Shown here: positions 20,188 through 29,744 of the stretch, one piece after another
Position numbering within the stretch: the stretch's first letter is position 1
Layout: each line of letters opens with the position of its first letter
Assembly: GCF_947258935.1 (NCBI RefSeq)
Contig: NZ_CAMYKH010000017.1
Span: 18,233-82,232, forward strand
Direction: 5' to 3'
Source: an uncultured Muriicola sp.
GTDB taxonomy: Bacteria > Bacteroidota > Bacteroidia > Flavobacteriales > Flavobacteriaceae
Length of the DNA stretch: 64,000 nucleotides
Program-made: the position numbers and the translations under genes
The notes under the pieces: model-generated
What the model saw: only the letters and a program-made list of their open reading frames with translations
Database searches by the model: none
Told to the model about the DNA's origin: nothing

Positions 20188-21540
20188 TTACTTTTTCTCA
20201 TTTTGTGCCATCCCATCTTCGGGCTGATAATAATTTGGCGGAAAACCATTTAATTGTCTCCAGAGCTCATACCAGATAGGAACATCATCAAGTAGCGCGA
20301 GTGTATTTGCTCCGGAGCCTACGCGAATGTCCTTAGGCCAAGGATTATCATCCGGATCCTGAGCGAGTAATACCCTGTACTTCCCATTATTACTTATAAA
20401 TGTTTCAATAGCGATGATCTTACCGCCATAGGTTCCATAGGATACATTGGGCCACCCACTAAAAACAATGGCAGGCCATCCATCAAATTGTATCCTCACT
20501 TTTTCTCCTATACTTACCAAAGGCAGGTCTATGGGAGCCACATAGGTTTCCACAGCCATGGCATATTCTGAAGGCATGATCCCTACCAATTTATCTCCTT
20601 CCTTAAAGGTCTCACCAATTCCTGCCTGCAAGGCTTTATTGATATAACCACTCTGAGGTGCCCGGATATAGTACATCTGGCTGCGGATCTCGTAATTGGT
20701 GTATTCGTTTTCGAGCTTGGTCACCTGGGCCTCCGAATCGAACTGATTAGACTGGGCAGTGAACATATCGCTCTGGGCTTTAGAGATCTTATCCGTGTAT
20801 TCTGCCTGCACCCGATTTATCTCCATTGAAGCATTAAGAATCTCGTTCTTAGATGCCAGTAGTTTATTTTCCTGAGAAATTAGTTTTGCCTGTGTTTCCT
20901 GAAGTTTCAGCCTTTTTTCTTCCACATCTGTCACGGCTTTTAGTCCTTCTTCTTCTAATTTCTCAACCCTCTCGAACTGTCTTTGCGCGATAGTTAGGTT
21001 AGTTTTGGCAGCCTCCAAGTCAATACTATCGCTTTGTACTTTTAAATTGGCTTGTAGCAACTTGTTCCTGGCCTGTTCTAATTTTAATAAACGTTCCCTG
21101 TTAAGGGCAATAACCTGAGAGTTAAGTGCCTTTACCTTTCCTTGATAAGAAGTTACGGCCATGGACTTCGATTTAATTTGATCGCCGGTTCTCTCGATTA
21201 GATTTGGATCGAAATATTCATTTTTTACTTCAGATATAAAAAGGATGGTATCCCCTTTTGTCACAAAATCGCCTTCCTGAACATACCACTTTTCAATTCT
21301 ACCGGGGATAGGTGATTGTATTGTTTGAGGACGGTGCTCGGGATTCCGCGTTGTGAGGTATCCTTTTCCTGAGATTGTTTGGGTCCAGGGCAGAAAAAGC
21401 ACTATGAGTCCAAAAAAGGAAAATGCTAGCAGAAAGCGATTAAAATGCTTGTAATGCCTTTTATGAAATACCCTTTGAGAAGATTTATATCGCAAAAGAT
21501 CTACCTGCCTATTTAATTTATTAGGTGAAATATTCAACAT
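20188..21540 (-). CDS. HlyD family membrane fusion protein
   Basis: Single TM, IQSPIPGRIEKWYVQEGDFVTKGDTILFI, coiled coil, IRAPQSGYINKALQAGIGETFKEGD. Confidence 0.93.
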   Translation of the reverse strand: MLNISPNKLNRQVDLLRYKSSQRVFHKRHYKHFNRFLLAFSFFGLIVLFLPWTQTISGKGYLTTRNPEHRPQTIQSPIPGRIEKWYVQEGDFVTKGDTILFISEVKNEYFDPNLIERTGDQIKSKSMAVTSYQGKVKALNSQVIALNRERLLKLEQARNKLLQANLKVQSDSIDLEAAKTNLTIAQRQFERVEKLEEEGLKAVTDVEEKRLKLQETQAKLISQENKLLASKNEILNASMEINRVQAEYTDKISKAQSDMFTAQSNQFDSEAQVTKLENEYTNYEIRSQMYYIRAPQSGYINKALQAGIGETFKEGDKLVGIMPSEYAMAVETYVAPIDLPLVSIGEKVRIQFDGWPAIVFSGWPNVSYGTYGGKIIAIETFISNNGKYRVLLAQDPDDNPWPKDIRVGSGANTLALLDDVPIWYELWRQLNGFPPNYYQPEDGMAQNEKK

Positions 21541-21545
21541 AACTT

Positions 21546-23213
21546 CTAACTTTCTTTAATGATTTCGCCATTTTTCATGGTAATGATCCTTGTACAGTTT
21601 TTTACCCACTGAGGATTCTGACTTACGACAACGAGTGCCCATGGATTTTTTCTGTCTACTAGGAAATCCATGATCTTCCGGGATTCATCGGGATTAAAAT
21701 GATCTAGAGGGTCTTTCAGGATCAATAAACGTGGCTTTCGCACAATACTTCTGGCCAGTACAATCTTTTTTGAGATCACGTAAGGTATTTGTTGCCCCTC
21801 AGGATAAAGCATAGTCCTCAGGCCTTTTGGTTGCTCTTTAACAAACTCAGTGAGCCCTGCCTTTTCTAGTGCCCAATAGACATCGTCCTCACTTACTGAA
21901 ACATCCCCAAAGGTGATATTTTCGAGTATGCTGCCTTCAAATGGTGATTCTTCGGTTAAGGACTGACCTACATGAGAGCGGTAGTAATTAAGAGAAATAG
22001 AGGTCAAGGACACATTATTAACATAAATGGCTCCTGCATCGGGCTCCAGAATACCTGCCATTAGTCTTAATAGGGTAGATTTGCCCGAACTACTATCACC
22101 GTTTATTAAAATGGTACACTCAGGAGTGATCATAAGTGACAACTTTTTTATGACGTATTTATTGGTTTTGGGAACTTTGTATTCAATATCCTTCAATTCT
22201 ACATTGAACGGGGCATTATCGCTAAAAGGGTGCTCCCCATCCTGAGATTCCAATTCTTTATCTACAACCTGACCGAGTTTTTCGAGCGAAGTAAGCAGGT
22301 CATAGAAAGTTTCCAGTCCCAGGATAAGTTTTTCAACACTATTGATTACCAGAAGAATGATAATCTCTGCTGCTACGAACTGGCCTATATTCATCTCCTG
22401 ATTCAAAACGAGGATTCCACCAATAAGTAAAAGGCCAACTGTAACCAGTACTTTAAAGCCGATCATCTGAATAAACTGGATTACCAGAATACGGAAATGA
22501 CCTTCACGGGCTTGTAGGTACTTCTCCACCAGAATATCATTTTTATCCATGGCAAGACTGGTCTTCCCGGATAGCTTAAAACTGATGATAGATCTGGCAA
22601 CTTCCTGTAACCAGTGTGCCACCCTATATTTATTTTCAGACTCTTCCAGGCTGGTGTCCAAACCTTTTTGTGCGGTAAATTTGAACACAAAATAAATTAA
22701 TAGCAGTAACAGGAAACCATAGATAATAAAGAAGGGGTGGTAAAATGATAGCAACATAAGACCAAAGATGATCTGCAGTAATGCAGCCGGAAAATCTATC
22801 AGGATCTTTGCCAACCCCTTTTGAACGGTAAGGGTGTCGAAGAAACGGTTAGCCAGCTCCGGGGGATATACATTACGAAGCTCGCTCATCTTAATTTTTG
22901 GAAAGCGATAAGCAAATTCAAAAGATGAACGCGTAAAGATCTTTTGCTGTATATTCTCAATGATCCTGATTTGCATAAGCTGTAAAATCCCAACAAATGC
23001 AACCCCAAGAGTTACCAGTATAACAAGGACAATCCATGAGGTGCTAATCTGCGCTCCCTGAATTAAGTTAATGATAGCCTGGATACCCAAAGGAAGAGAG
23101 AGGTTAACCAGACCGGCAAAGATGGCATAGTAAAATACCTGCATTACATCTCTTTTATCTAACTGGAGCATTCCCAGTAATCTTTGCCAGGCAGTAAGTA
23201 CAGTTTTAGCCAT
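21546..23213 (-). CDS. ABC transporter, fused permease/ATP-binding protein (HlyB/PrtD-like)
   Basis: ABC_membrane TMs and a Walker A (INGDSSSGKSTLLRL); signature and Walker B regions divergent. Confidence 0.9.
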   Translation of the reverse strand: MAKTVLTAWQRLLGMLQLDKRDVMQVFYYAIFAGLVNLSLPLGIQAIINLIQGAQISTSWIVLVILVTLGVAFVGILQLMQIRIIENIQQKIFTRSSFEFAYRFPKIKMSELRNVYPPELANRFFDTLTVQKGLAKILIDFPAALLQIIFGLMLLSFYHPFFIIYGFLLLLLIYFVFKFTAQKGLDTSLEESENKYRVAHWLQEVARSIISFKLSGKTSLAMDKNDILVEKYLQAREGHFRILVIQFIQMIGFKVLVTVGLLLIGGILVLNQEMNIGQFVAAEIIILLVINSVEKLILGLETFYDLLTSLEKLGQVVDKELESQDGEHPFSDNAPFNVELKDIEYKVPKTNKYVIKKLSLMITPECTILINGDSSSGKSTLLRLMAGILEPDAGAIYVNNVSLTSISLNYYRSHVGQSLTEESPFEGSILENITFGDVSVSEDDVYWALEKAGLTEFVKEQPKGLRTMLYPEGQQIPYVISKKIVLARSIVRKPRLLILKDPLDHFNPDESRKIMDFLVDRKNPWALVVVSQNPQWVKNCTRIITMKNGEIIKES

Positions 23214-23892
23214 TCGTGTTCTTGTTTAAAGAATTAAATACCAAATGAGAGAAGTATTCCGTTGGGGTAACCTCTTTGTTACAATTGGTCAGAGAAGGGA
23301 AATGTTGTGTCAGGAAATACTGGTGAAGGGTTCCATCCAATGCAGTACTCGCAAGGCTTGAAGGAAAGGGGTACTCCTGATCAACCTCTATGATCATTTC
23401 ACTGATCCGTAAGACCATACGCTTATATATTTCAAAATATCCTTCTTTATTTTCGGTGTCTACTTCTTTTGTAAGATAAGATTTTGAGTATTCATTTATA
23501 ATGATATTATTTAACAAGACCTCATTAATATGAGAAAAGGAGGTATCCAGAACTACTGGCTTGCTTATGATCTCAATTGCTATTCTGAGTTTCTCTGAAG
23601 GATCGGCAATACTGTTTGTTGCAAAGACCAACTGATATTCTAACCAACCCCAGTACCAGGAGGTCAAATAAAGTAACAACTTATGTTTGTTCTCAAAATA
23701 TCGGTATATAGAACTCTCATTGGAACTTATCCTATCTCCTAATTTTTTAAATGTAAATGCCTCAAATCCTATTTCATGGATCAAGAGAATACTGTGTTCC
23801 ACTATTCTTTTACCCAAAGCAGAAGATTCAGGATCCTTCAAATATGTCTTTTTGTTTACTTCAATCTTGATTGTTTGCAGCAAATGTTTCAT
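23206..23892 (-). CDS. TetR/AcrR family transcriptional regulator
   Basis: RIVEHSILLIHEIGFEAFTFKKLGDRISSNESSIYRYFENKHKLLLYLTSWYW. Confidence 0.9.
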   Translation of the reverse strand: MKHLLQTIKIEVNKKTYLKDPESSALGKRIVEHSILLIHEIGFEAFTFKKLGDRISSNESSIYRYFENKHKLLLYLTSWYWGWLEYQLVFATNSIADPSEKLRIAIEIISKPVVLDTSFSHINEVLLNNIIINEYSKSYLTKEVDTENKEGYFEIYKRMVLRISEMIIEVDQEYPFPSSLASTALDGTLHQYFLTQHFPSLTNCNKEVTPTEYFSHLVFNSLNKNTNG

Positions 23893-23912
23893 AGTAACTT
23901 AAATTAAAGGTG

Positions 23913-23920
23913 CAAATATA
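23913..23920 (-). promoter_or_regulatory. Bacteroidota -7 promoter element (TATATTTG) for the tetR operon
   Basis: Reverse complement of caaatata matches TAnnTTTG, ~20 nt upstream of the tetR start. Confidence 0.6.
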
Positions 23921-23933
23921 ATAGTATTACTAT
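23921..23933. promoter_or_regulatory. Candidate TetR operator palindrome
   Basis: Perfect palindrome ATAGTA-T-TACTAT abutting the tetR -7 element; partial repeat ATAGTATTGCT at 23965-23975. Confidence 0.45.
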
Positions 23934-24032
23934 CACATACTAGTAGTTTAACTGTTATTTAACAATAGTATTGCTTTTTAATATATTATTTATCTTTTAT
24001 ATTTGTAGTGATCAATTAATAAAACAAAACTT

Positions 24033-24392
24033 ATGGTATTAAAAAGATTGTTTATCGGATGTTTTTTCTGCCTATGCTCTTTTGCGTACGCTCAGGAGAA
24101 AAAATAGGTTCCAATAAAAGAAGGGACCATCTTAACTATTGCCCAACCAGCTTCGGCCGAATACCAACACATTCATTTCCCGAGGAAAAACTTTATCATT
24201 AAACGAGGTGGTATCGCAGACATGAAATCTGTTTATGGAAAGCAAGTAGAAGTTGTTGCTTTTGCCTATACTGATGAAGGTGACACTAAGGTTACTATTA
24301 AACGTACAGATGGAAAGAAGTTTTTTAGAAATTTCCGTACAGTTGATGCACATTTAGAGGATGCATTGTCTTCTGGTGAATTGAAAAAGTAA
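24033..24392 (+). pseudogene. Small secreted protein gene with an in-frame TAG after the signal peptide
   Basis: MVLKRLFIGCFFCLCSFAYAQEKK*VPIKEGTILTIAQPASAEYQHIHFPRKNFIIKRGGIADMKSVYGKQVEVVAFAYTDEGDTKVTIKRTDGKKFFRNFRTVDAHLEDALSSGELKK*; ATG 24033, TAG 24105-24107 and TAA 24390-24392 are in one frame. Confidence 0.8.
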
Positions 24393-24406
24393 GAGTTTAT
24401 TCTCTG

Positions 24407-24460
24407 CACCGGCCATTTCATTAATTAGAACTAATTCTTGGATGTGGCCGGTGTTTTTTT
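24407..24460 (+). terminator. Intrinsic terminator
   Basis: CACCGGCCA...TGGCCGGTG perfect 9-bp stem followed by TTTTTTT. Confidence 0.85.
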
Positions 24461-24553
24461 CCGTAACCCATTCGTATTTCAACTACTATGCAATTTGTTC
24501 ATGTTTATGCAAATTGATATAATCCACTATCTTTAAGAAAAAGACAGTATAGC

Positions 24554-25117
24554 ATGGAAAAACATCGTTGCGGGTGGTGTCTAAGCAGTGAGCTGTACAA
24601 GTCCTATCACGATCATGAATGGGGCGTGCCGGTCAAAGACGATGCTACAATCTTCGAATTCCTGATTTTGGAGACCTTTCAGGCCGGACTTAGTTGGATC
24701 ACTATCCTAAATAAACGGCAAAATTTCAGAAAAGCATTCGATAATTTCGACTATAAAAAAATAGCTGCCTATAATCAGCAAAAAATAGATTCTCTGTTGC
24801 AGGATGCCGGAATTATTCGAAATAAGCTCAAGATCAAAGCAACAATCAGTAACGCTCATGCGTTTATGGAAGTACAAGCTCAGTTTGGAAGCTTTAGCAA
24901 CTATATTTGGGAATTTGTGGATCATACCCCCATAAAGAATTCCTTTAATAATTATAAAGAAATGCCCGCAACCACTGAAATATCTGATCGCCTAAGCAAG
25001 GATCTGAAGTCCAGAGGTTTTAAATTTGTTGGCAGTACAGTGGTTTACGCCCATATGCAGGCAACAGGGATGGTAAATGATCACGAAATCACTTGTTTCC
25101 GATACCATGAAGTATAA
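24554..25117 (+). CDS. tag: DNA-3-methyladenine glycosylase I
   Basis: RCGWCLSSELYKSYHDHEWGVPVKDD...LSWITILNKRQNFRKAFDNFD. Confidence 0.96.
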   Translation: MEKHRCGWCLSSELYKSYHDHEWGVPVKDDATIFEFLILETFQAGLSWITILNKRQNFRKAFDNFDYKKIAAYNQQKIDSLLQDAGIIRNKLKIKATISNAHAFMEVQAQFGSFSNYIWEFVDHTPIKNSFNNYKEMPATTEISDRLSKDLKSRGFKFVGSTVVYAHMQATGMVNDHEITCFRYHEV

Positions 25118-25691
25118 ACAAATTCTCTTTATTTTAATATGTTCCTGTTGTATTCAGGGTGTAGCTCAAGCCAAGTATGAAAGAGAACATCGAATTAAAA
25201 AAAGTCAGTTCCCTGAAGAGGCTCATGCCTTGCTCGCCAATGAGATCACTAAAGTAAAAAGGTTGCGCTTCTACAAAGAAACAGATAGTGCCAAAACCAG
25301 ATTTGAGGCCAAATTTAAAAAAGACAGGCTGCATTATAGCATGGAATTTGATTCTGATGGAATACTTGAAGATGTTGAGATCCTTATCAAAGAAATAGAT
25401 ATCCCCAATGACACCTTTACTTCTATAGAAAGCTACTTAAATCAGTCGTATTCAAAATATCATATTCGAAAAATACAACAACTGTACCCGGTGAAGAATA
25501 GGGAAGAGGTTAAAAAGACCCTGAAAGAGGCCTTTCAAAACTTGCTTCTCCCTTCTGTTAACTATAAGCTATTGGTCTCTTGTAAAACTGAGGATGGCAA
25601 GATGGATTTCGAATTTCTCTTCGATTCGGCCGGAACTTTTAAGAAAAAGAGAGCATTACTCCCCCCTAACTATGACCACGTTCTTTATTAG
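25107..25691 (+). CDS. Secreted hypothetical protein overlapping the end of tag
   Basis: Signal peptide MKYKQILFILICSCCIQGVAQA; internal ATG 25107 preferred over 25077. Confidence 0.65.
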   Translation: MKYKQILFILICSCCIQGVAQAKYEREHRIKKSQFPEEAHALLANEITKVKRLRFYKETDSAKTRFEAKFKKDRLHYSMEFDSDGILEDVEILIKEIDIPNDTFTSIESYLNQSYSKYHIRKIQQLYPVKNREEVKKTLKEAFQNLLLPSVNYKLLVSCKTEDGKMDFEFLFDSAGTFKKKRALLPPNYDHVLY

Positions 25692-25708
25692 TGGTCTTTA
25701 GTATGAAA

Positions 25709-26374
25709 TTATTTGTCCACTTCTTTTAATAGTTCCAGATAGTGATCACGAGAGATCAATTCAGCACCTAAGCTTTCCAAGTGATCAGTGTGCAATTGAC
25801 AATCGATCAGAGCGTAGTTCAATTTTTCCAACTCCCTCGCAAGATGGATCAGGGCATATTTAGAGGCATCTTTCGCTTTACTGAACATGCTTTCTCCACA
25901 AAACACATGACCCAGGTCTAATCCATACAAACCTCCAACCAACGTTTCTCCTTCCCAAACTTCATATGAATGTGCATACCCTTTTTTATGAAGCAGAATA
26001 TAAGCTTCCGTCATCCTATCAGTGATCCAGGTACCTTTTTGGCCAGGTCTGTACGCCTTGGCACAATGTTGAATTACTTCTTTGAATGCCTTGTCTTTAG
26101 TAACCTTAAACTTGCCCTTATTTAAGGTATTGCGCATACTCTTAGAGATCTTTATCTTCTCAGGGAACAACACCATTCGTGGATCGGGACTCCACCATAG
26201 GATTAAAGAATCTTCATTAAACCATGGAAAAATTGCATTCTTATAGGCCAATAGCAATCGCTCTGGCGAAAGATCACCTCCAACGGCCAAAAGTCCTTCA
26301 GAGTTGGCCATGTCTACTGCCGGAAAAAGTAGCCGGTCATCTAGAAATGATATGGGCCTGTTCTTATTCTTCAC
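25709..26374 (-). CDS. aat: Leucyl/phenylalanyl-tRNA--protein transferase
   Basis: GLLAVGGDLSPERLLLAYKNAIFPWFNEDSLILWWSPDPRMVL; GESMFS. Confidence 0.97.
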   Translation of the reverse strand: MKNKNRPISFLDDRLLFPAVDMANSEGLLAVGGDLSPERLLLAYKNAIFPWFNEDSLILWWSPDPRMVLFPEKIKISKSMRNTLNKGKFKVTKDKAFKEVIQHCAKAYRPGQKGTWITDRMTEAYILLHKKGYAHSYEVWEGETLVGGLYGLDLGHVFCGESMFSKAKDASKYALIHLARELEKLNYALIDCQLHTDHLESLGAELISRDHYLELLKEVDK

Positions 26375-26428
26375 GGTACTAATTTATCCTCCCTAATACT
26401 TGGGAAACTCTTTAAAGGTAGTTATCCT

Positions 26429-26803
26429 CTAGAAAGGCAGGTCATCGTGGTCTTCTTCATTTAATTCATTGGCAGGCTCAAAGGCGTCCATTGGCGGTAC
26501 CGGAGGCATTTCTTGAGAGGCACCTGAATCTTGTTTTTCAATGCGCCACCCCTGTATAGAATTGAAATATTTGGTTTCCCCCTGAGGATTTACCCATTCC
26601 CTACCGCGAATGTTAATACTCACTTTCACTGTATCGCCTTCTTTAAAAGTGTCTAAAAGATCGGTTTTGTCTTGCACAAACTCAATCATTATAGTTTGTG
26701 GATACTGTTCTTCAGTGGTTACAACTAATTCGCGCTTTCTGAAACCTTTAGATCCATAGGTTTTGGTTTCATCAATCATTTTAACTTTTCCCTGTATTTC
26801 CAT
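26429..26803 (-). CDS. DUF3127 family protein with SSB-like acidic C-terminal tip
   Basis: MEIQGKVKMIDETKTYGSKGFRKRELVVTTEEQYPQTIMIEF...; ends EEDHDDLPF. Confidence 0.85.
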   Translation of the reverse strand: MEIQGKVKMIDETKTYGSKGFRKRELVVTTEEQYPQTIMIEFVQDKTDLLDTFKEGDTVKVSINIRGREWVNPQGETKYFNSIQGWRIEKQDSGASQEMPPVPPMDAFEPANELNEEDHDDLPF

Positions 26804-26805
26804 AT

Positions 26806-27711
26806 TTATTGTTTTATCATGAGCACCTTCCAGGCAGAAGACACATCATTATTCATTAAAAATTCCTTTGCTTTCTTGTGCAGATCTTTCTTTCCTGCCA
26901 TACTCTTTAACTCCGGATGTTGATCCAAAAAAGCATGTATTTCCTCTTTCCCCGGTAAAGCTTCCACATTTCCCAACATCCCCAGGTCATTCCCGGACAG
27001 TACCGTACTTGTTCTGATTGGTTCCGGCAAACTATCCACACCTATGCCTCGCGTTCTAACAGGCTTAGGCACTTCAAACATACCAACATTAGCTCGGCTG
27101 TACCAATTGCCTCCCATTCGGGCAACCTGATCTATTTTAGACTGGTCAATGCCTCCTTGAGGATCGAGGATGCTTTTTTTAATATGGAGCTTTACCACTT
27201 CTGAAAAAACCAAGTTTCCGGCACCTCCCTCTTCCCCAAGGGGTTCTACTTTGGTTACCTTACATTCAAATTGCACGGGTGATTCACCTACACGAAAAGG
27301 ACGTACAATATCTGAAGGCACCATGGAAAGGCCAGCTTTTATAAATTCGTTCTCTCCTTCGCCATATTCAGTGCTTGCCAGGGACATTTGTTGTACCATA
27401 TCATAATTGACGACATTGATCACAACTTCTTTGGTGGCCAATATGTTTTCAAGAGTATGTTTGGTCGTATTATCACGTACCCTTCTGGCAGGCGAAAAAA
27501 TCAAGACCGGAGGATTCGCACTAAATACATTGAAAAAGCTAAATGGAGATAAATTAGGTCGTCCGTTACTGTCTACGGTACTCGCAAAAGCAATAGGGCG
27601 TGGGCCTACGGCTCCTAACAGATACCCATGTAATTGGGAGGTAGAGAGTTCTGCGGGATGTACGGCAATCATATTCGACATAGATGACAAAGGTACATAA
27701 ATTGTATCCAA
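26806..27711 (-). CDS. Flavin reductase family / FMN-binding split-barrel protein
   Basis: LLGAVGPRPIAFASTVDSNGRPNLSPFSFFNVFSANPPVLIFSP. Confidence 0.92.
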   Translation of the reverse strand: MDTIYVPLSSMSNMIAVHPAELSTSQLHGYLLGAVGPRPIAFASTVDSNGRPNLSPFSFFNVFSANPPVLIFSPARRVRDNTTKHTLENILATKEVVINVVNYDMVQQMSLASTEYGEGENEFIKAGLSMVPSDIVRPFRVGESPVQFECKVTKVEPLGEEGGAGNLVFSEVVKLHIKKSILDPQGGIDQSKIDQVARMGGNWYSRANVGMFEVPKPVRTRGIGVDSLPEPIRTSTVLSGNDLGMLGNVEALPGKEEIHAFLDQHPELKSMAGKKDLHKKAKEFLMNNDVSSAWKVLMIKQ

Positions 27712-27788
27712 TTTATTATACAGACCAAGGCGTCAAATGCAACAAATGAACTCATTTTAAGTTATCTTTAAAACACGTTTTCCAAAGG

Positions 27789-28937
27789 ATGAACTTTAAT
27801 CCCAAAAACAAAATCTCCAATATATTCTTGCTGATAGCATCTTTTGTTATCGTAAGTCTCATTCTCTGGAATACCAACAGCTTTTTTAAAAAATTCAAGG
27901 AGGAAGAACGGTATAAAATGGAGATCTGGGCCACCGCTCAGTCAGAATTACTTCAGTCCTCTGAAGACCGCGATCTTGGTAACCTGCATGTTAAGATATT
28001 TCAGAACAACACCTCTACCCCTATGATCCTTGTGAATAAGGACGGTTCTGTGAAGACCAATAACATGGCCGATAAAATTGAATCAGATTCAGCCCTAATT
28101 CAAAAGAAAATTATAAAATTCAGGAGTGAGAATACGCCTATTTCTATTGACTATGAAGGAGAGTCCCTTGCTACTTTATATTACGGTAATTCTGAAGTGC
28201 TTAATAAGCTTAAATATTATCCCATAGCCCTGCTACTCATTATTCTTTTATTTGGGACCGTAATCTTCTTTTTCTTTAAGACCAACAAAGCCTCAGAGCA
28301 GAACAAATTATGGGCAGGTATGGCAAAGGAAACCGCACATCAGATCAGCACTCCTCTAACATCACTACTGGGTTGGAATGAGCTTTTAAAAAATGAGGAT
28401 ATCAATAATGCAATCACTACAGAAATTGAAAAGGATATTGATAGATTACAAACCATTACTGAGCGTTTCTCCAATATAGGTTCGCTTCCTAAGTTAGAAA
28501 GAAAGGACATTGTGGAAGAAACGAGGAAGGCCTTTGACTATTTGCAATTACGAAGTTCTCGCCTTATTCAATATTCTTTTAACACGCATATAGATGCCCT
28601 GCCAATTATGCTAAACAGTGCCTTATATAACTGGACCATTGAAAACCTGGTTAAGAATGGTATTGATGCCATGAAAGGGAAAGGATCAATATCTATAGAA
28701 ATTATGCCCGATGGTAAGTATGTTAACATCCTTATCTCAGATACCGGACAAGGGATCCCAAAAAGCCGTTTTAATACGATTTTTGAACCCGGAGTCACTT
28801 CCAAAAAGAGAGGGTGGGGATTGGGTTTATCTTTGGTGAAACGAATTGTAGAAGAATACCATCAAGGTAAGATCAAGGTCCTCAATTCTAGTAAAGAAGG
28901 GACTATAATGCAAATTTCATTACTAATAAACCCATAA
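27789..28937 (+). CDS. Sensor histidine kinase
   Basis: MAKETAHQISTPLTSLLGWNELL H-box; N-box ENLVKNGIDAM; ISDTGQGIP; GWGLGLSLVKRIVE. Confidence 0.93.
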   Translation: MNFNPKNKISNIFLLIASFVIVSLILWNTNSFFKKFKEEERYKMEIWATAQSELLQSSEDRDLGNLHVKIFQNNTSTPMILVNKDGSVKTNNMADKIESDSALIQKKIIKFRSENTPISIDYEGESLATLYYGNSEVLNKLKYYPIALLLIILLFGTVIFFFFKTNKASEQNKLWAGMAKETAHQISTPLTSLLGWNELLKNEDINNAITTEIEKDIDRLQTITERFSNIGSLPKLERKDIVEETRKAFDYLQLRSSRLIQYSFNTHIDALPIMLNSALYNWTIENLVKNGIDAMKGKGSISIEIMPDGKYVNILISDTGQGIPKSRFNTIFEPGVTSKKRGWGLGLSLVKRIVEEYHQGKIKVLNSSKEGTIMQISLLINP

Positions 28938-28939
28938 GT

Positions 28940-29302
28940 ATGGCCAGGGAACAACAGATCGTCATTAAAGAATCAATTCTTAATAATAACTGTCCTGAAT
29001 GCTTTAATCAGGAATTGAAACTTACGTTTTTTCAGAAACACCTCATCAGTAGGTTCTACCATAAGACCACAAATGAAGTAAGCCAGGAAATTCGTTGTAA
29101 TAAGTGTGGATCATTGATCTATCCGGTACAATGGACAAAAGATATTGAACGCAGTTTTGATTATTTCCAGAAGATGATCAGTCCGGAACCAAGATCTTTG
29201 CGATTTTCGAGATTGACCTATGGACTTTTGGTCTTTTTACTTGTTTTGATAGGAGCTCTCTCCTATCTCTATTATGCAGGGTATCTTACAGCTTGGCTCT
29301 GA
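28940..29302 (+). CDS. Zinc-ribbon-like protein with C-terminal TM helix
   Basis: CPEC...CNKCGS cysteine pairs and C-terminal hydrophobic segment. Confidence 0.55.
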   Translation: MAREQQIVIKESILNNNCPECFNQELKLTFFQKHLISRFYHKTTNEVSQEIRCNKCGSLIYPVQWTKDIERSFDYFQKMISPEPRSLRFSRLTYGLLVFLLVLIGALSYLYYAGYLTAWL

Positions 29303-29675
29303 TACTTTCTGCTATTGCCTTAAATTCTGTTTCGGTGAAGGATTCCTTATGTTGAAAAGTAGCATTGGCCATACTTTGCAGGGGAATAAGATGCACATGA
29401 ACATGAGGTACCTCTAGACCAATAACTGTCATACCTACTCGTTTACAAGGCACAGCTGACTCCAATGCCCTTCCAATTTTTCTTGCAAAACGCATTAGAC
29501 CCATATAGGTCTCTTCATCCAGATCCATGATCTTATTTACTTCTTTTTTCGGAACGCATAGCGTATGTCCCTTGGCATTTGGATTAATATCTAGAAAAGC
29601 AAAAAATTGATCATTTTCAGCAATCTTGTAACTGGGAATCTCCCCATTGATGATTTTTGTAAAAATACTGGACAT
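29286..29675 (-). CDS. HIT family protein
   Basis: SIFTKIINGEIPSYKIAE...VPHVHVHLIPL histidine triad. Confidence 0.96.
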   Translation of the reverse strand: MSSIFTKIINGEIPSYKIAENDQFFAFLDINPNAKGHTLCVPKKEVNKIMDLDEETYMGLMRFARKIGRALESAVPCKRVGMTVIGLEVPHVHVHLIPLQSMANATFQHKESFTETEFKAIAESIRAKL

Positions 29676-29698
29676 GGGCTTACTATCTTATAATAAAA

Positions 29699-29722
29699 AA
29701 TCCTATCAGCTTATGATAGGAT
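29699..29722 (-). terminator. Intrinsic terminator downstream of greA
   Basis: AATCCTATCA-gctta-TGATAGGATT stem; T run on the minus strand. Confidence 0.7.
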
Positions 29723-29744
29723 TAAATATAAAGAATATAACTGC

